DNA of 64,000 bases from Megamerina dolium (Eukaryota; Arthropoda; Insecta; Diptera; Megamerinidae). The translations under genes and the position numbers were made by a program. The notes beneath the pieces are model-generated. The model saw only the letters and a list, made by a program, of their open reading frames with translations. It made no database searches and was not told the origin of the DNA. Positions 27,301 through 33,456 of the stretch are shown piece by piece. The stretch's first letter is position 1. Each line of letters opens with the position of its first letter. The stretch spans positions 24,947,253 to 25,011,252 of the forward strand of contig OY978525.1 in NCBI GenBank assembly GCA_963854835.1, written 5' to 3'.

Positions 27301-29106
27301 CAGCAGTATCATCACCACCACCTAAATCTTTCATTTCTACATCTCCTTCTGCATTTTCTTGGCCTTCTCCTTCTACTTTACTTTCTTTCTCTTCTTTAAC
27401 AACTTTGACGGCTGATTTGTCGCCTCCATCTTCATCATCCGCTTTAGCTTCATCGACGACTTCCCAATTTTCTCCATTGCTATCCGTCAACTTTTCGCGA
27501 TCTTTCTCACGTTCTTCTTTTTCTTTACGTGGCTTTCGTCGCATACGTTTCGGTCGCTCAAAATTCACCAATAGATTTTCATTGTCAGCAAAATTTACAT
27601 GAAATTCATAACCTTTGGTTACAAAATGTGGAAAAAGAGCATCATTTTCACCCAAAATACTCTTATCGAATTCAAAAGCAACACCCAAATCTTCACCATT
27701 CAAAGTATACTTAATGGTACATGGTGTGCTGTCCAAATCTAAATAACAACCGATAACATCATCCAACTGAAAAGGTTTGCCGTACTCTGTAAACTCTGAA
27801 TTGGCGGCCTTGCGTCCTGATTCGCAATACGCGAATGAATTTTCAGCCTCGCCCAATAACAATGTTGAATTGGGCATTGAGAAACCTACACGAAATCCTC
27901 GTGTATGTGGTTCATCACGGAATTGGTGTGACCGCGACATAGAAGTCTCTTCGGCAAGACGTACTTCATAGCAAACACGCCCCTCACGAACACCATAATT
28001 CGTGCGTGCTCCGGACCAAACCAATGAATAGATTTCATGTGTCATTGGTTTTGCAGAGGCAAATGTAACCGGATCAATGCGTAAGTGTAGATCAGAATCG
28101 ACTGAAGAAACAAACAAAATAAAAAATCATCAATAATATCGATAAGAAACAAAAGTGATAAAATCAATTAACTTACACCAACTCAAACCAAATTGTTTAT
28201 CTTCAATTGATGGCTCATCTTCGGGATTTGATGCCTCCTCAGCTTTTGTAGATGTTTTCTCTTTGGAATGTGATCGCGAGCGTGATTGTCTTTTCGACCG
28301 ATTCGCATTGTGTTTTGCGTCAGAAGCATCAGATTCACTGGCCTTACGCTGCTTCTCCTCCAATTTCAATGAATCATCGGCTTCTTCCTTTTTCACTTGA
28401 TCAGATGTTTTTTCTTCAGCATCTTCCTCCAGTGATTTGTCATTTGTTTTCATTTCAACTTCTTCTTTTTCAACCGGTTCATTGTTGCTGGAATTTACAT
28501 CTGTACATTCCTCCTCTTCCTCGTCGTCTTCATCATTGGACGCTTCTTGCTGTTGTTGTTGCTTTTGTAGTTGGATCTCATCAGCCTCTTCATCAGCTTC
28601 CTCCTGTTCTGCATCTTCAATACATTGTTCAGATTCCTCTTCCTCTTCATTATCATGTTGTTGTTGCTGTTGTTGCGGTTGTCGTTCCTCTTCTTCATAT
28701 TCAGACGATCTCGAGTCTTCCGATGTTTCTGGCTCCTGCTGCTCTTCGATGACATCATCAGGATCTCCCGTTATGATCTCTTCTGGCAACACCTCCAACG
28801 TGGGTTCTGCCATTTTGACAGGTGACGGCGAAGGTGAACGTGTCATAGAACGTGTACGACGTCCACGTCTAGCAGGTGTTCCAGGAGTAAGAGGTGTAGG
28901 AGATCCGCGACCTAAAAATACATACAATATGAATCACATTGCAACAAAAATTAGGTAGCAAACTAACCTCCATCATTTCCACCTTCCAGACATGCTCGCA
29001 GACGTTCAATTAATACGGCTTTAACACCTTTTGCGTCAAGACCGCGTGATTGCAACTCTGTACGCAGGTCGACCACCTTCATTTTTTCCAATTTTGCTAA
29101 ATCCAT
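6183..29106 (-). CDS. CG30122: hnRNP U-like nuclear RNA/DNA-binding protein, whole gene (10 coding exons)
   Basis: Coding exons in transcript order are 29106-28968, 28911-28177, 28101-27154, 27091-26586, 22364-22236, 21038-20867, 11668-11431, 10416-9536, 6476-6397 and 6314-6183. Every junction is GT/AG and the lengths sum to 3960 nt, an uninterrupted 1319-residue frame. Domain order is SAP (about 1-40), acidic/Gln-rich linker (about 60-290), SPRY (about 292-487), acidic linker, P-loop kinase-like domain (Walker A GLPGAGKT at about 741-748, ILDQTN at the exon 5/6 junction), then a charged and Gly/RGG-rich tail with Gln-rich end. This is the hnRNP U/HNRNPUL architecture; that family binds RNA and scaffold-attachment DNA in the nucleus and affects splicing and chromatin. 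The symbol is assigned as the likely Drosophila orthologue from memory. Introns range from 56 bp to 9.2 kb; the large ones carry many transposons. UTRs and TSS were not resolved. Confidence 0.93.
6397..6476 (-). CDS. CG30122: hnRNP U-like exon 9: Gln/Trp-rich tail
   Basis: An 80-nt exon after TTCAACAG, ending CAG|GTAATT. It encodes GYGSQPQQQWQDPNQQQQ, then DWMSWWQ. The Gln/Tyr/Trp composition matches the YNQWQQ-type end of hnRNP U. Both phases fit the neighbouring exons. Confidence 0.88.
6560..7310. repeat. Satellite-like array, family A, second locus
   Basis: About four diverged units of roughly 150-160 bp in hnRNP U-like intron 8. Landmarks ATCTAGGGGCGATT, GGGTGGAAATAGAGG, GCTAAGTATGTTCGAAG and CATTTTGTATGG match those at 1-970. 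The array is cut off on its right by a mariner fragment. Confidence 0.7.
7312..7690 (+). mobile_element. mariner C-terminal fragment
   Basis: The plus strand reads FHQENAMAHKSAAAMPKLHE, then (after frameshifts) PFPNMKKWIAGDKRFGSNKV and VIDERKAYFD. FHQDNA has become FHQENA. It abuts satellite A on the left and a SINE on the right. Confidence 0.85.
7705..8065 (+). mobile_element. tRNA-derived SINE, copy 1
   Basis: It opens GGGTGCCATAGATTAGTGG with an RNA polymerase III A-box-like segment (7714-7724) and a B-box-like GGTTCAATCC (7758-7767). A conserved unrelated body follows (GGTACCCACCTGTCG, CAGTAACAA, GTTCTGCCGTTCGGAAC) and a T-rich end. It is homologous along its length to 25244-25596. Confidence 0.8.
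8175..9100 (-). mobile_element. mariner (Mos1-like group) remnant
   Basis: The minus strand encodes FHHDNDKPHVGLPVNHYFEG, then VLQHSPYEPNITSTDYSLFR, SMQSTLTGEPFDSYES, equivalent to the C-terminal catalytic region of mariner transposases (HHDNARPH...PPYSPDLAPSDYHLF). VCVYWDMTGDVYRRQLIRL is upstream in another frame. PYSPDL is degraded and the frame is broken. Ends were not defined. Confidence 0.8.
9536..10416 (-). CDS. CG30122: hnRNP U-like exon 8: RGG/Gly-rich RNA-binding tail
   Basis: The exon enters after TTTAG at 10417 and encodes DRRGGGGGHMGG, then a long Gly/Arg/Tyr/Asn-rich tract with GGYRGN, RDNYRSGGGG and many GGGGGG runs, then a Gln/His-rich section. RGG-rich tails bind RNA and promote condensation in hnRNPs. 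The donor CAGG|GTGAGG lies at 9535. Reading through it gives a short alternative end (GEEIR, stop 9519-9521). Open frames on the other strand and in other frames here arise from the GGN/CAR repeats. Confidence 0.92.
10417..11430. other. hnRNP U-like intron 7 with weak internal repeat
   Basis: No coding sequence. Two segments resemble each other: AGGCCAGATTT at about 10812 and 10978, and a TTCGATCTC-containing block at about 10927 and 11056, suggesting a diverged duplication. No transposon was recognised. Confidence 0.35.
11431..11668 (-). CDS. CG30122: hnRNP U-like exon 7: domain end and Arg/Asp-rich start of tail
   Basis: After TTACAG at 11669 the frame reads ANFTLPSLEFGWFDDIIY, then GDEAKEEVKKYNEKGKKAL, equivalent to [20 protein letters not shown] in hnRNP U. 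It then turns into an RSDHYHQRDDRRRYDDHRRR-type charged segment. The donor is CACCG|GTAAGT at 11430, leaving phase 2. Confidence 0.92.
12220..12380 (-). mobile_element. Short LINE fragment (RT family L1a)
   Basis: The sequence from TTCCAAGCGCTG through CTTGGTCTCTCACCGGAGTT to GGGTACCGAGTAAAACATC parallels 4848-4955, the conserved LINE C-terminus, also on the minus strand. It is too decayed to give a continuous protein. Confidence 0.65.
12635..13175. repeat. Unclassified interspersed repeat, GGTTAGGTTAG start
   Basis: It begins AAGGTTAGGTTAGATTG, then GCGGCTGACCGCC and ends near GGTTTAGGTTGGCTCTCC. A similar start (GGTTAGGTTTGGTTGAAGCG) is at 22460. No transposase is seen. Called from the recurring start only. 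Confidence 0.35.
13265..15131 (+). mobile_element. maT-like Tc1/mariner element, interrupted
   Basis: The ends resemble inverted repeats: GTGGTCCACCATTGAAACC on the left and the complement of GGTTTCAGTTCGATTGGACC on the right (15104-15123). Inside, plus-strand frames read PEMVSKVRKRIEGNPRHSGK with KMARELNI (HTH), LPERSAENMKCRMANRKQEA, PLVFIDREAKINALN, GALNTWAHKHFGRRRWTLPQ, INQEWLKNNVPCFISSSQ and NPIDFRVWGILKGKVGTKKY. QQDSAP, carrying the second catalytic Asp in relatives, is degraded to PQSSVP, and stops are present. A 757-bp mariner has inserted near its left end. Confidence 0.8.
13337..14093 (-). mobile_element. Internally deleted mariner with TIRs and TA duplication
   Basis: Left TIR CGAGGGTTGCCTTTTATAT and right complement CGTAGGTTGCCTTTTATAT bound the element. 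TA flanks it at 13335-13336 and 14094-14095. Minus-strand coding reads VTYRETEASLGISSTVEHSI, then LHEHLAVRKIFSRWIPHNLI, AQKKARVDWCKEMMKKLDHG, the transposase HTH-to-linker region. The catalytic C-terminal half is missing. Confidence 0.9.
15132..16525. other. Intronic stretch, nothing recognised
   Basis: Part of the 9.2-kb intron 6 of the hnRNP U-like gene. No convincing coding homology, TIR or array. The part near 16360-16490 may be the end of the unclassified transposon that continues at 16526. Confidence 0.35.
16526..16707. repeat. 91-bp tandem duplication
   Basis: 16526-16616 and 16617-16707 both run from CAGCTGCTAACT through GTGTGAATCAAATCGAGG to GCGGAAAATATTTG, with few differences. The surrounding minus-strand frame VDRNVRVREMLKKSTK (about 16770-16815) looks transposase-like but I could not place it. 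Confidence 0.9.
17430..18540 (+). mobile_element. LINE remnant (RT family L1a)
   Basis: Plus-strand blocks in order: FGPYRCGFKPNNSFINQT, a catalytic-box remnant LVYGDDIDTLA (YADD in active elements), KYAYKVAKDFVNIGKSINIS, and PIVTRIKIQ with EGVIFGTNWKTTMKGKSQPP. A second overlapping C-terminal remnant occupies about 18270-18540 (YRIRYNHQLYADID). It is frameshifted many times and dead. Confidence 0.8.
18549..18830 (+). mobile_element. mariner C-terminal fragment
   Basis: Plus strand: VLFHQDDTPCHRPLAAMAKL, then HELHFELLPHPLYSQDLAPR, GNYLFTDF and RKRFGSN. The FHQDD and PYSPDLAP-like motifs are clear. It adjoins a mariner of opposite orientation. Confidence 0.85.
18815..19760 (-). mobile_element. 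mariner, N-terminal two thirds, inactive
   Basis: A minus-strand ATG at 19757 begins MSSFVPEKEHMREALLFCFN, then DWFRRFKEGHFDLSDKKREN, DTQPQKMLAEQLGVT and, far downstream, HDKVILQ near 18840. The frame is broken repeatedly between these. It ends against the opposite-strand fragment at 18549-18830. Confidence 0.75.
19790..20866. other. AT-rich intron end, nothing recognised
   Basis: Poly(A)/poly(T) tracts and short AT repeats precede hnRNP U-like exon 6 on its downstream side. No gene or mobile element was seen. Confidence 0.4.
20867..21038 (-). CDS. CG30122: hnRNP U-like exon 6: kinase-like domain, C-terminal part
   Basis: It begins TNAYASAQRRKMKGFGDFKR, completing the DQTN motif, and continues IAVVCIPNEDELKRR and STLNNLR. 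It is 172 nt and leaves phase 1. The corresponding hnRNP U segment reads [25 protein letters not shown]. The acceptor is TTATAG at 21039 and the donor GAG|GTAATT at 20866. The exon is flanked by introns of 1.2 and 9.2 kb. Confidence 0.92.
21039..22235. repeat. hnRNP U-like intron 5 with microsatellites
   Basis: It contains GTAG runs (about 21158-21180), TAG/TAA triplet runs (about 21206-21270), a CTT run (about 21800-21820) and a GT run (about 21892-21920). The odd poly-Tyr and poly-Leu open frames here come from these repeats and are not genes. Confidence 0.85.
22236..22364 (-). CDS. CG30122: hnRNP U-like exon 5: kinase-like domain, middle
   Basis: A 129-nt phase-0 exon bounded by TTTCAG and CAG|GTAATT. 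It encodes IDGISRKTIHKGRWDRVYEL, then LEEIATKRRRNFILDQ. The RRNFILDQ block aligns with RKKRNFILDQTNV of hnRNP U, which follows the P-loop. The exon contains no in-frame ATG, so an ATG-initiated frame scan misses it. Confidence 0.92.
22365..23270. other. Intronic sequence with one repeat-like start
   Basis: A GGTTAGGTTTGGTTGAAGCG motif near 22460 resembles the repeat starting at 12635. Otherwise nothing was recognised. Confidence 0.3.
23275..23365 (+). mobile_element. tRNA-derived SINE, copy 3, internally deleted
   Basis: GATGCCGTAGCTCAGTGG (tRNA-like head, A box) runs directly into AAGCTCGGCCAAAGAGCTC, which belongs to the 3' end of the full-length copies. About 270 bp of the body is missing. 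Confidence 0.7.
23405..23899. mobile_element. MITE-like element with inverted ends and a 22-bp palindrome
   Basis: The left end CTAGACAGACGGCAG, then TTAATCCGGATTACCG, is matched in inverse by the right end CGGTAATCCGGAATTAGG, then ATATGTCTAG. A perfect palindrome (CGAGTTAATTC and its complement) fills 23841-23862. GACAGACGGCAG recurs at about 23408 and 23470. An interior ATG at 23718 begins MDREKFTIENFQQ, possibly the remnant of a transposon-encoded protein. CTAG flanks may be a target duplication or part of the TIR. Confidence 0.6.
23965..24320 (+). mobile_element. LINE remnant (RT family L1a)
   Basis: It starts with the AGCAGAATATGGTCGGATG block also seen at 2292, then jumps to the C-terminal block KKVLYSEPTGGRHRRCRPNL and EFLTTWNL-like remnants, followed by an in-frame equivalent of ARELAKERAGWRSMLNSA. 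The RT core is deleted. Confidence 0.8.
24340..25170 (-). mobile_element. jockey-like LINE RT fragment, interrupted
   Basis: Minus-strand frame: SKICLFAYDTPLYVTGDSLD, then DCIDRLSEDLVRVEHCLQMN, and after a frameshift TKWMVINGKPNKNIVMDSEQ. The catalytic YADD-type box is altered to AYDT. On the far side of a mariner insertion the frame resumes with a remnant like SILGPLLFIIYIN (about 25050-25100). Confidence 0.8.
24638..25049 (-). mobile_element. 412-bp internally deleted mariner
   Basis: Ends TTAGGTGTAGTAAAAG and the complement of CTTTTACTACACCTAA form TIRs. TA flanks both sides. Minus-strand coding reads TRQRWTPIKRKCAKNNFDVK, then VENGGKIMEIVESDRHLSTV, SIAQELNIAQK, a mariner HTH region only. 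Confidence 0.9.
25244..25596 (+). mobile_element. tRNA-derived SINE, copy 2, with target duplication
   Basis: The head GGGTGCCGTAGCTCAGTGG (A box 25254-25264), GTTCAATCC B box (25298-25306), the family body, and a T-rich tail. The flanks TAGTTAATATTTCT (25230-25243) and TAGTTAATTTTTCT (25597-25610) differ at one base and look like a target-site duplication. This is the best-preserved copy; the small minus-strand frame inside is incidental. Confidence 0.88.
25620..26585. other. Intron 4 remainder, nothing clear
   Basis: No recognisable gene. A GCTCGAAATGATCTAG block near 26040 resembles the LINE segment at about 4977 and may be a short LINE relic. Confidence 0.3.
26586..27091 (-). CDS. CG30122: hnRNP U-like exon 4: P-loop (Walker A) segment
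   Basis: The exon starts DTENNADEKKS after an acceptor at 27092 and ends at ACT|GTAAGT (26585). Near the end it reads EPASLLPGYELIALIPEEKY, then CEVILLVGLPGAGKTHW, the nucleotide-binding P-loop of the polynucleotide-kinase-like domain found in hnRNP U. The domain continues in exons 5-6, more than 4 kb away. Confidence 0.93.
27154..28101 (-). CDS. CG30122: hnRNP U-like exon 3: SPRY domain and acidic linker
   Basis: Residues about 292-487 form a SPRY domain: FDSDLHLRIDP, then LVWSGARTNYGV, GRVCYEVRLAEE, RVGFSMPN, FAYCESGRK, DVIGCYLDLDS and LNGEDLGVAFEF. These match the strand pattern of hnRNP U SPRY, a protein-interaction fold. It continues into a basic patch (RPKRMRRKPRKEKEERE) and an acidic Ala/Pro-rich linker. 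The acceptor is at 28102-28103 (TTCTTCAG) and the donor at 27153 (GAAG|GTATAT). Confidence 0.93.
28177..28911 (-). CDS. CG30122: hnRNP U-like exon 2: acidic, Gln-rich linker
   Basis: The exon is entered after TTTTTAG at 28912. It opens with GRGSPTPLTPGTPARRGRR, an SP/RS-like basic segment, followed by about 190 residues dominated by Glu, Asp and Gln with several Gln runs, then an RSKRQSRSRSHSKEK segment. Such low-complexity acidic linkers separate SAP from SPRY in hnRNP U proteins. The donor at 28176 (GT|GTAAGT) splits the Phe codon that starts SPRY. Opposite-strand open frames here are shadows of the biased composition. Confidence 0.9.
28968..29106 (-). CDS. CG30122: hnRNP U-like exon 1: start codon and SAP domain
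   Basis: The ATG at 29106-29104 opens MDLAKLEKMKVVDLRTEL, then SRGLDAKGVKAVLIERL, a typical SAP helix-loop-helix for binding scaffold-attachment DNA. The start is chosen because SAP domains in this family begin at the extreme N-terminus. The donor follows 28968 (GAG|GTTAGT), leaving phase 1 into the next exon. Confidence 0.93.
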
Positions 29107-29460
29107 TTCGGTAGCTAAGGAACTATGTCCTCTCGACGGTAGATTTCACTTTTCTTGTTGTGTACAATATTTTTAGGAGAAAATAATAATTTGCAACAAT
29201 AAAATTAGTCAGTCAAGCCATAGGAAGGAAAGGGAAGAAGAAACGAAAAAAATAGAATATCAACGCGGCGGTCTACACAACTCGCGTTTATATGTATATT
29301 TGCTTATAGAATTGGATTGCGGCGCGCACAATACCTTTTACAACTACACACACTCATTAAAAACTCCACACTCATGCACTAATGTACTGTGACTCAAATT
29401 TTCTTTCAACACTTTTCTATTATCGATTTTGTCGCTATACACTATAACTGCAAACAATTT
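29107..29460 (-). promoter_or_regulatory. Upstream region of hnRNP U-like gene with DRE-like motif
   Basis: The sequence upstream of the start codon has a TATCGATT octamer at 29421-29428, seven of eight bases of the DREF element TATCGATA common in housekeeping fly promoters. The TSS is unknown, so this is suggestive only. Confidence 0.25.
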
Positions 29461-32395
29461 ATACTTTGCATAACTTGTATTTATATTTTATAGTTGTTTT
29501 CAAATGTATTACATACTCATAAATTCCTACAAAATATTTTGGAAAATTATTAACAACGTTCGGTCTTCCACGCTGCGATACAATTATAATAGATTTCGTC
29601 GGCTCTTCGTCGAATAGAAACGATAATGCATTTCGAAGTAAAGATGGCGGTTCTACTAGCGAAACCAAGGTATATATCTTACAGGTACTGGTGATTCGAC
29701 AACAGTACGCAAAATTGCAGCAATCAAATGTACTTAGTTTGAATATGAAACTGATATGGGTATGCGACACCTTCAATGTTTTTTAAATTTATTTTAAATG
29801 ATGCTAGGAGAAGGAGAAATATCCTTCAAACTTTTGCTGCAATGCATATCTTCGGCTCTGTCCAAGCAACGCCACATTGTTTGACGTGGCGCAATTGTTT
29901 ATAGTTTTGCTTGACAGTAAAACATCCACTATGCTAATTAAGATACTGATTTTCGTCGAACAAATTTCACGTTGTCACATGCGTGTTAACACTGCTGATA
30001 ATTTGTATTTTCAATAATTTCAGAAAATCTTATTGTAATGATTCTTCGTAAACTTACTTTTTCATTTATTAAAAATAGTTTATAATTTACTTTCATGTAA
30101 AAACAAAGGGGGTTCATTACTGGCGGTTTCTTCATCATTGCTTTTAAGCCTTTTCGTTCAGAATTTATATTTAATTTAGATTATTTCAATTTAAAACTCA
30201 ATTAGCCGGTAATTTTGACACTTGCGCATTGAAATAAGTGTATAGAAGAAAATAAAAAGGCAGCTTTTTGAAATCCATCAGAGTAAAAAATTCAAAAAAT
30301 GTTTACATATTAATCCCCTGGTTATGCATAGGGCGGGGTCAAACATCTCAAATGCATCTATTTTTTCTTTTCAATTAATATTAATTTTATTCCAATTATA
30401 TCAACTTGTAAATATTTGCTTATTTGTTAAATAGTTAAAAATAGTAAAAAATTTCTTAGAACCCATTGTTTTGTTTTAAAAAAATAAATAAATTTATTAT
30501 CTTGTACTCTACTAGACGGTTAATAATTTTGATACTGCCTGAATAGATTTTAACATTTTGCGTTTTGACAAAAGGAACATATAACGATAAAATATACAAC
30601 AGTCTGTTCACAAGTGTTGTGCTCGTATACAATTTTCATTTACAACATAAAACTTTACAATACCTTGTAAACTGCTCAAATAAAAGTATGAACAAATTAA
30701 GTAATTAATTAAACAAATTTAATCGAAATTAGTTCCTTATTTTACTGACAAAGACTGATAAATTTTTAACGGAATGAAAAAATTCATTTTTTTAATAATG
30801 ACTTATTTAAATACGAAAAAATTTTTAATTTCGAGGGAATTCTAAATTATTTAAAAAAGGTAAATGATGTTTTTTTCTAAATAATACGGTATAAATTTTC
30901 TTCAATACCAAGTATCACGTATATCCACATTTCACTTGATCCTAAAATAAGTATGTTTTACCTACGTTTTTATAAAAGACCTTAAATTATTTCCCATTTT
31001 CTCGAACTTCCAAAATACAATGTTGAGCTTGGGAAATATCAAAACGCGCCTGTCACTACGTACAGCACCTTTTATTATTCCATCATGATGAACAGGTACA
31101 TAAAAAGAAGGTTTCATTCTACCACAAAGTTGCTGACGGATAATAGAAAACTTAGAATTTAATTTTTTTGTCAATATTTTAAAAAACCTGTGCCACATTG
31201 TTCAACTTCAAATGTAAAAGCGGTATTATGGGATTTTACAACAACTTACAATTTTTAAGTTGTATGTTTCTTTTATAAAATTCCTATTTTTCTCATTTTT
31301 TATTGACATTCGAACATATGATTATTTTTATATGATGATTTAAATAACGATGACTAAATTCATAAAGTTACGTATTAATGTTACTAATTTCTTTTTTGGC
31401 AACATTGCATACCGTTAGTGACATTTTGTGTCCGTATATGAGCGACAAAAGTGGGAAAATCTTATTTCATTACTCTTGCATAACTATTTGCTAAATAAAG
31501 AAATAATCAGGACTATTTTTTCACTTCAAGATTCAATTTAATGTAAATTCAAATAGAAAATTGGGATATTATTAGAAAAGTATTGACCCAATAGTTAAGC
31601 ACTGCGATCTATAAGATCTTTTGTGATATATATTGCTCTAAATACTTTTAAATAGCATTTTTTTTCACTTTGGAGGGATTTTAAAAAAACTACGGTACCA
31701 CAAAATTGATGTTCTATCGAACGTCAAGCAGTTAATACGACCGACAAAAATAGAGAGTGGAACTACGTGTATATTTATATAATAGTTTATGCCCAAAACA
31801 ACCGGCTCCTATTATCTCCTGTAGTCACTTAATTTTTGAAACTTGTATTTTGTATTTCCAATGCCGAGATGGCATGAGACAAATAAAAAAAGTTTACAGC
31901 AAGACAAGAGTCTGTAACTAAAACGAAGTAAGAGGAATCACAAAATGACAAGTGACTGTTAAAACAATACCACCTTTTTATGGTCAAAATGTTGTCATTT
32001 AAAAACGAGTCTCGTTCTACGTATGGGTTCTAATACAATGCAAAAAAAGCAGTTGATTAACAGTCCTACTAAAATAAACGCGCCTTCCAATTTTGATATT
32101 GCTCCAATTTAGTTAAAATAAATAATATGCATATTTCAGTTATTGTGTTTTGTACTAACATCTGTGTGTTTGCGATTGCTAATTGAAACTGTCAATAAAA
32201 CTACCATTATGAACACTTAACAGATTTAATTACAATTAGGGCGAGGTGTGAACGCGATATAATGAGATTACCTCGTCTCTCTATGGGTTTTTTGTTCTGT
32301 TATTAGTTTAGTAACAGCTTTGATAGTAGATATTTAAGAGATACAAGTGATAAGAGTTTCCTAGATATCCCCCAACCAAATAAAGAAAAAATTAC
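29461..32395. other. Intergenic region between the two host genes
   Basis: AT-rich, no conserved coding block, no TIR pair and no tandem array noticed. The region separates the hnRNP U-like 5' end from the probable Punch 3' UTR. Confidence 0.4.
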
Positions 32396-33326
32396 ACTAC
32401 ATTTAAATAGCAACATCTTTATTTGAATATTTGAATATTTATAAGTATAAATATGTATAAGTGATTACACAAGAAACTTTTTTAAATAAGTTAATACTAT
32501 TTGTAGTTATATAGAATGTATTTATACATATTTATAAACATTTACATTTATAACATTTAATGTAACAATATTATAAATATATTCATTTGTAAAAGTTATT
32601 TTCGTTCCTTTTTGGTTATCTATTATTTTTATATTATTACTCAAAAATTAAGTATTTTCGGTATGATTGTAAATTCCCTAAACAATTGGCTGCATTAAGC
32701 AAAGCACTTTTCTATTTATTACTGTCGTAGTTTATATGTATGTATTATATTTTATAAATGTAATAATAATAACAATAATAATAATAATATTGTTAAAATT
32801 GAATCAAATCAATTCTTTTATAGAAATACAAACTACCCAACACCATATATGATATTATCGTATTTACATACAATATTGAAAAAACAAAAAATGTATGCAT
32901 TTTGCAATTTTTAAAATTAACTAAATTCATAAAATTTTACTAAAAATACTATTATTATTATTTATTTATATTATTTAATAATAATAAAAATTCAGTTGCT
33001 ATATATTCGATAGAACTCCATTCTTAAGTATCGGCAATCGTTGTTGTTGTTGTTATTATCATTATTGTTTTAATACAATTTCAATAAATGTACAAGGCTA
33101 AGTACATATAAATATTGGTCCCATTTTGTGTTTTTGTTTGTTCTATTTTTATACATATCCAAAAATATTCATTATTCTCATATTAATTTAAAATCATTAA
33201 ACAATTGTACATTATTCTCGTATTAAATACACATACTTTTGTTTCATATTTTTAATGTTATGTTGTATAAATAATTGGAAAATAATCATAATATTAATAA
33301 TATGCTTGTAATTCCATATAATTTGT

Positions 33327-33456
33327 TTATTTACTATGAACTAAATTAAGAAATTCTTCACGAGTTTTCGGATCATCACGGAACACACCCAACATGGTCG
33401 ATGTAACAGTCTTACTGTTAATCTTCTGTACGCCTCGCATTACCATGCACATATGA
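33327..33456 (-). CDS. Pu: Punch exon 5: C-terminus and stop
   Basis: After TTTACAG the frame reads [20 protein letters not shown], then [22 protein letters not shown] and TAA at 33329-33327. The CMVMRG Cys is the second zinc ligand. Minus-strand AATAAA motifs occur at 33331-33326 (overlapping the stop), 32720-32715 and 32423-32418, so the 3' UTR may reach to about 32.4 kb. Confidence 0.96.

Noticed and set aside
28155..28958. Plus-strand frames rich in Ser/Cys and Leu
   Set aside because: Antisense shadows of the Glu/Gln-rich exon 2.
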